From Flavobacteriales bacterium UBA6165 (GTDB taxonomy: Bacteria; Bacteroidota; Bacteroidia; Flavobacteriales_D; Crocinitomicaceae): 9,796 bases of DNA. The stretch is from the NCBI GenBank assembly GCA_002422285.1, contig DIUF01000111.1, forward strand, positions 1 to 9,796, in the 5' to 3' direction. Shown piece by piece: positions 7,889 through 9,796 of this stretch. Position 1 is the stretch's first letter. Each line of letters begins with the position of its first letter. The notes beneath the pieces were generated by a model, which was not told where the DNA came from, made no database searches, and saw nothing but the letters and a program-made list of their open reading frames with translations. The translations under genes and the position numbers were made by a program.

Positions 7889-7940
7889 CAAAGATTGCCC
7901 TAACGACGAAAGGAGTTAGGGTTTTTTTATGGGCGTATGT
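7876..7940 (+). repeat. direct repeat copy 1 (tRNA-Cys 3' end, trailer and terminator)
   Basis: Positions 7876-7934 are identical to 8046-8104, and the match runs on to 7940/8110 with a single mismatch (7935 G, 8105 A). The copy covers the last 13 nt of the tRNA, its trailer and the terminator. The repeat period is 170 bp. Confidence 0.95.
7898..7928 (+). terminator. intrinsic terminator of tRNA-Cys
   Basis: Perfect 7-bp stem CCCTAAC (7898-7904) / GTTAGGG (7915-7921) with a 10-nt loop, followed by seven T (7922-7928). Rho-independent form on the plus strand. Confidence 0.9.
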
Positions 7941-7998
7941 CAAATGAAATTTGAACATAAAGCCAATAAAAAGACCCGACGCTTTTTGCAAAAAAGCA

Positions 7999-8010
7999 GG
8001 GCAATCTTTG
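7999..8010. repeat. inverted copy of the tRNA trailer 12-mer
   Basis: GGGCAATCTTTG is the exact reverse complement of CAAAGATTGCCC at 7889-7900 and 8059-8070. It could pair with either copy. Next to it lies the hairpin GCTTTTT/AAAAAGC (7981-7997), and at 7936-7959 there is a further imperfect hairpin TATGTCAAAT/ATTTGaACATA. No ORF of any size fits the 349 bp between the tRNA and the barrel gene. Confidence 0.75.
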
Positions 8011-8045
8011 TAGGAGAAATAAACATCTACGGTTCATAGAATAAC

Positions 8046-8110
8046 CCGCTCGGGACCTCAAAGATTGCCCTAACGACGAAAGGAGTTAGGGTTTTTTTAT
8101 GGGCATATGT
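8046..8110 (+). repeat. direct repeat copy 2 (partial tRNA-Cys 3' end plus terminator)
   Basis: Second copy of the 65-bp repeat, 170 bp after the first. It begins with the tRNA 3' fragment CCGCTCGGGACCT. Just upstream (8030-8045), GGTTCATAGAATAAC weakly resembles the T-arm of the intact tRNA, but there is no anticodon or D arm, so this is a fragment and not a second tRNA gene. Similarity to unit 1 continues faintly after 8110 (shared GACCCGA and CTTTGCAA near 8142-8160), suggesting that a longer unit was duplicated and then diverged. Confidence 0.92.
8068..8098 (+). terminator. second copy of the tRNA-Cys terminator
   Basis: Same CCCTAAC/GTTAGGG hairpin and T7 run as at 7898-7928, carried in the direct repeat. 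It would stop any read-through before the barrel gene promoter. Confidence 0.8.
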
Positions 8111-8192
8111 ACAATGCGATTTATGTGCTAATCTGATTAAACGACCCGAAATCCTTTGCAAGAAGAAAAGAAATGAAGATTTTTAATAGAAC

Positions 8193-8222
8193 TTTGTTTG
8201 CCTCCAAAAAAAATTAATTTTG
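8193..8222 (+). promoter_or_regulatory. candidate promoter of the outer-membrane protein gene
   Basis: TTTG (8193-8196), an 18-bp spacer, and TAATTTTG (8215-8222) fit both Bacteroidota elements. The start of transcription would lie about 8-10 bp before the ATG at 8238. Confidence 0.65.
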
Positions 8223-8237
8223 CACAAAATTAAAGCC

Positions 8238-8843
8238 ATGAAAAAAGCCATTCTCTTATTAAGTGCCATCGGATTATTTCACACATCACAAGCACAATAC
8301 CGCCCTGAAGTTGGAGTTGAATTGGCCGCAGCATCATTAAGTTCATTAGGAGGAACGGTTGGAGGCGCATTAAGATTTGGCATGGGCGAAGCTTACGGCG
8401 AACACAACGAAGGTGTGGCTTTCGGGGCCATTATTCGCTATCAATATCTTTGGAATACGAACAATTTTACTGGTATGGGAACCTCTGGGGCCATGTATGG
8501 AGCCGGAGCATATTACCATTACAGATTTATGGAGTGGTTTTTTGTTGGCGCCGAAATGGAATATATACGCAATCCATTTGTGTTTCCTGCTTCACCAAAC
8601 CAACCTGTTAGAAAATGGACATTGGCTGCCTTTGTTGGAGGTGGCGCATCTAAAGATTTCGATTGGGTTCGCATTAATCTCGGTGTACAATATGATATCG
8701 CAGATGCGCTCCGAGACCCTTTAAGACCTTCACCTTTTAGAAACCAGTATTTTATTCGATTGTCTAATCCAGCACAGCCAGGAGCAGGCGGACAATACTT
8801 ACCAATTATCTACCGATTAACTTTCTTTTTTCCTATTGGATAA
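8238..8843 (+). CDS. small secreted protein, predicted outer-membrane beta-barrel
   Basis: A 201-aa protein from the ATG at 8238. A TTG start at 8220 in the same frame would lie inside the promoter box and spoil the signal peptide, so it is rejected. Residues 1-19 or 1-20 form a classical signal peptide: MKK, a hydrophobic core, and cleavage after SQA or SQAQ. The mature part is Gly- and aromatic-rich, with alternating strands such as GGALRFGMG, AFGAIIRYQYLW, YGAGAYYHYRFM, FVGAEMEYI, LAAFVGGGA, WVRINLGVQY and a closing IYRLTFFF. This suits a barrel of about eight strands, but I do not recognise a named family. It has its own promoter, sits after the tRNA repeat region, and converges with the aminotransferase. 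A role in the outer membrane is inferred; no binding or catalytic residues can be named. Confidence 0.78.
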   Translation: MKKAILLLSAIGLFHTSQAQYRPEVGVELAAASLSSLGGTVGGALRFGMGEAYGEHNEGVAFGAIIRYQYLWNTNNFTGMGTSGAMYGAGAYYHYRFMEWFFVGAEMEYIRNPFVFPASPNQPVRKWTLAAFVGGGASKDFDWVRINLGVQYDIADALRDPLRPSPFRNQYFIRLSNPAQPGAGGQYLPIIYRLTFFFPIG

Positions 8844-8845
8844 GA

Positions 8846-9796
8846 CTAACTTAATTTCTCCAAAGCCCTTCTCAATGATGCAATTGCGTCTTTAACGTCT
8901 TGTTGTGTGGTTGTTCCCACAGACAATCTAAACCAGGGAGAGGTTCTAGGCGAACCAAAAGCGTAAAAAGGCACAATGGCTACTTTGGCTTCATTCAAAA
9001 CGTAAGCAGCCACATCTTCAATTGCGCTCAACACTTGCCCGTCTTGCGTGGTTTTGCCCACTAAATCCAATTTAATTGTCAAATAAATAGCTGCTTGTGG
9101 TGGAATGGAATCTACAGCATGTCCTGCATGTTTCAAGGTTTGCATGCCCTCGTAAAACCCTTGCAAACGCGCCTTAATTTCTTGTTTAAAATCTACAATG
9201 AAACTATCAATCGCATCATTTTGAACCATGTATTCAGCGGTAGCCACTTGTTCCGCTTTAGGCGCCCATGCTCCAATATGTCCCAAAACCGACTTCATCT
9301 TACCTACTATTCGCTCAGGACCGAACGTCCAACCCACTCGCACACCTGTAGCAGCAAAAGCCTTAGAAATTCCATCCACAAAAATGGTGTAATTTCTCAT
9401 TTCCGGGTAAAGTGATACGGGGTCCACGTGAGTAATGCCATCAAATGTTAGCAAAGAATAAATCTGATCATACATCACATAAAGCGGCTTTTTATCGGCT
9501 CCTCTACGCTTATTTTCTGCTAAAACCAATTCACAAATTTCAGACAAAGCCTCTTTGGTGAATGTCGTTCCAGTTGGATTCAAGGGCGAGCACAAAGCAA
9601 GTAAATGTGCGTCTTTTACAAAAGGTGCTATTTCCGCAGCTGTTGGCATAAAATTGTTTTCAGCTGTGGTTTCAATGCAAAACTGTTTGGCACCCATCAA
9701 ATGACAATAGTGGTTGTTGTTCCATGATGGTGTAGGATAAATAACACCATCTCCTGAGTCTAAAAGAACTTTGTAAATGGTATAAATTATTGGGCG
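8846..9796 (-). CDS. PLP-dependent class I/II aminotransferase, N-terminus cut by window edge
   Basis: The frame is open from the right edge to a TAG at 8846-8848, giving 316 residues in view. Fold-type I aminotransferases move an amino group between an amino acid and a 2-oxo acid through pyridoxal phosphate. Motifs in order: YPTPSWNNN (cofactor-ring region), CSPLNPTGT (the Asn-Pro-x-Gly loop), YVMYDQIYS (Asp and Tyr that hold the PLP ring), VDGISKAFAATGVRVGW with the Schiff-base Lys encoded at 9362-9364, and PWFRLSVGT with the Arg that holds the substrate carboxylate. The aspartate/aromatic aminotransferase group (AspC-like) is most likely; the substrate cannot be fixed. An internal ATG at 9700 is not the true start, because conserved sequence continues upstream of it. 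The stop faces that of the barrel gene at a distance of 2 bp. Confidence 0.93.
   Translation of the reverse strand, partial: RPIIYTIYKVLLDSGDGVIYPTPSWNNNHYCHLMGAKQFCIETTAENNFMPTAAEIAPFVKDAHLLALCSPLNPTGTTFTKEALSEICELVLAENKRRGADKKPLYVMYDQIYSLLTFDGITHVDPVSLYPEMRNYTIFVDGISKAFAATGVRVGWTFGPERIVGKMKSVLGHIGAWAPKAEQVATAEYMVQNDAIDSFIVDFKQEIKARLQGFYEGMQTLKHAGHAVDSIPPQAAIYLTIKLDLVGKTTQDGQVLSAIEDVAAYVLNEAKVAIVPFYAFGSPRTSPWFRLSVGTTTQQDVKDAIASLRRALEKLS

Noticed and set aside
8030..8058. A second functional tRNA gene
   Set aside because: Only the 3' acceptor strand and a weak T-arm likeness are present; there is no D arm, anticodon arm or 5' acceptor strand.
7876..8110. CRISPR array
   Set aside because: Only two repeat copies, with a 105-bp spacing, that include tRNA and terminator sequence; no cas genes.
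8220..8240. TTG start of the barrel gene at 8220
   Set aside because: It lies inside the -7 box and adds a polar segment before the signal peptide; the ATG at 8238 gives a typical signal peptide.
9698..9700. ATG at 9698-9700 as start of a short aminotransferase
   Set aside because: The frame continues to the window edge with conserved family sequence (YPTPSWNNN), so this Met is internal.

Overview
The window looks like chromosomal DNA of a Bacteroidota bacterium, probably a flavobacterium-like lineage. The reasons are: moderate-to-low G+C; starts without clear Shine-Dalgarno sequences; promoter-like TAnnTTTG boxes close to several genes; a YbeY with the H-x3-H-x5-D metal motif that I recall as typical of this phylum; a giant DUF4175-type membrane/coiled-coil protein; and a small secreted barrel-like protein. 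Genus cannot be set from these genes.

Left part (1-5774, all minus strand). Four genes read leftward: the DUF4175-like protein (1108 aa), a stand-alone RsbW-type ATPase domain (3 bp gap), ybeY (11 bp overlap), and mnmG, which runs off the left edge. The first three are packed as one operon. The 71 bp between ybeY and mnmG holds two near-perfect parS-like sites (core GTTTCACGTGAAAC and a one-base variant) with centres 53 bp apart, and a promoter-like box between them. This is the most notable non-coding signal: a likely ParB loading site placed on the mnmG control region.

Middle (5775-7888, plus strand). A 129 bp divergent intergenic region separates the DUF4175 operon from gltX-folB, which overlap by ATGA. 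A tRNA-Cys(GCA) follows with its own promoter-like elements and a strong intrinsic terminator.

Non-coding patch (7889-8237). The 3' end of the tRNA, its trailer and its terminator are repeated 170 bp downstream (59 bp identical, 64 of 65 bp). Between the copies lie small hairpins and an inverted copy of the 12-bp trailer sequence. This is either a tandem duplication or the scar of something that recombined at the tRNA 3' end.

Right part (8238-9796). A small predicted outer-membrane beta-barrel protein (plus) meets a class I/II PLP aminotransferase (minus, cut by the right edge) tail to tail with only 2 bp between stops.

Functionally the window is mostly housekeeping: tRNA modification (mnmG), rRNA maturation (ybeY), tRNA charging (gltX), tRNA-Cys, folate synthesis (folB) and amino-acid metabolism. 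No complete mobile element, CRISPR array, toxin-antitoxin pair or defence system is visible.
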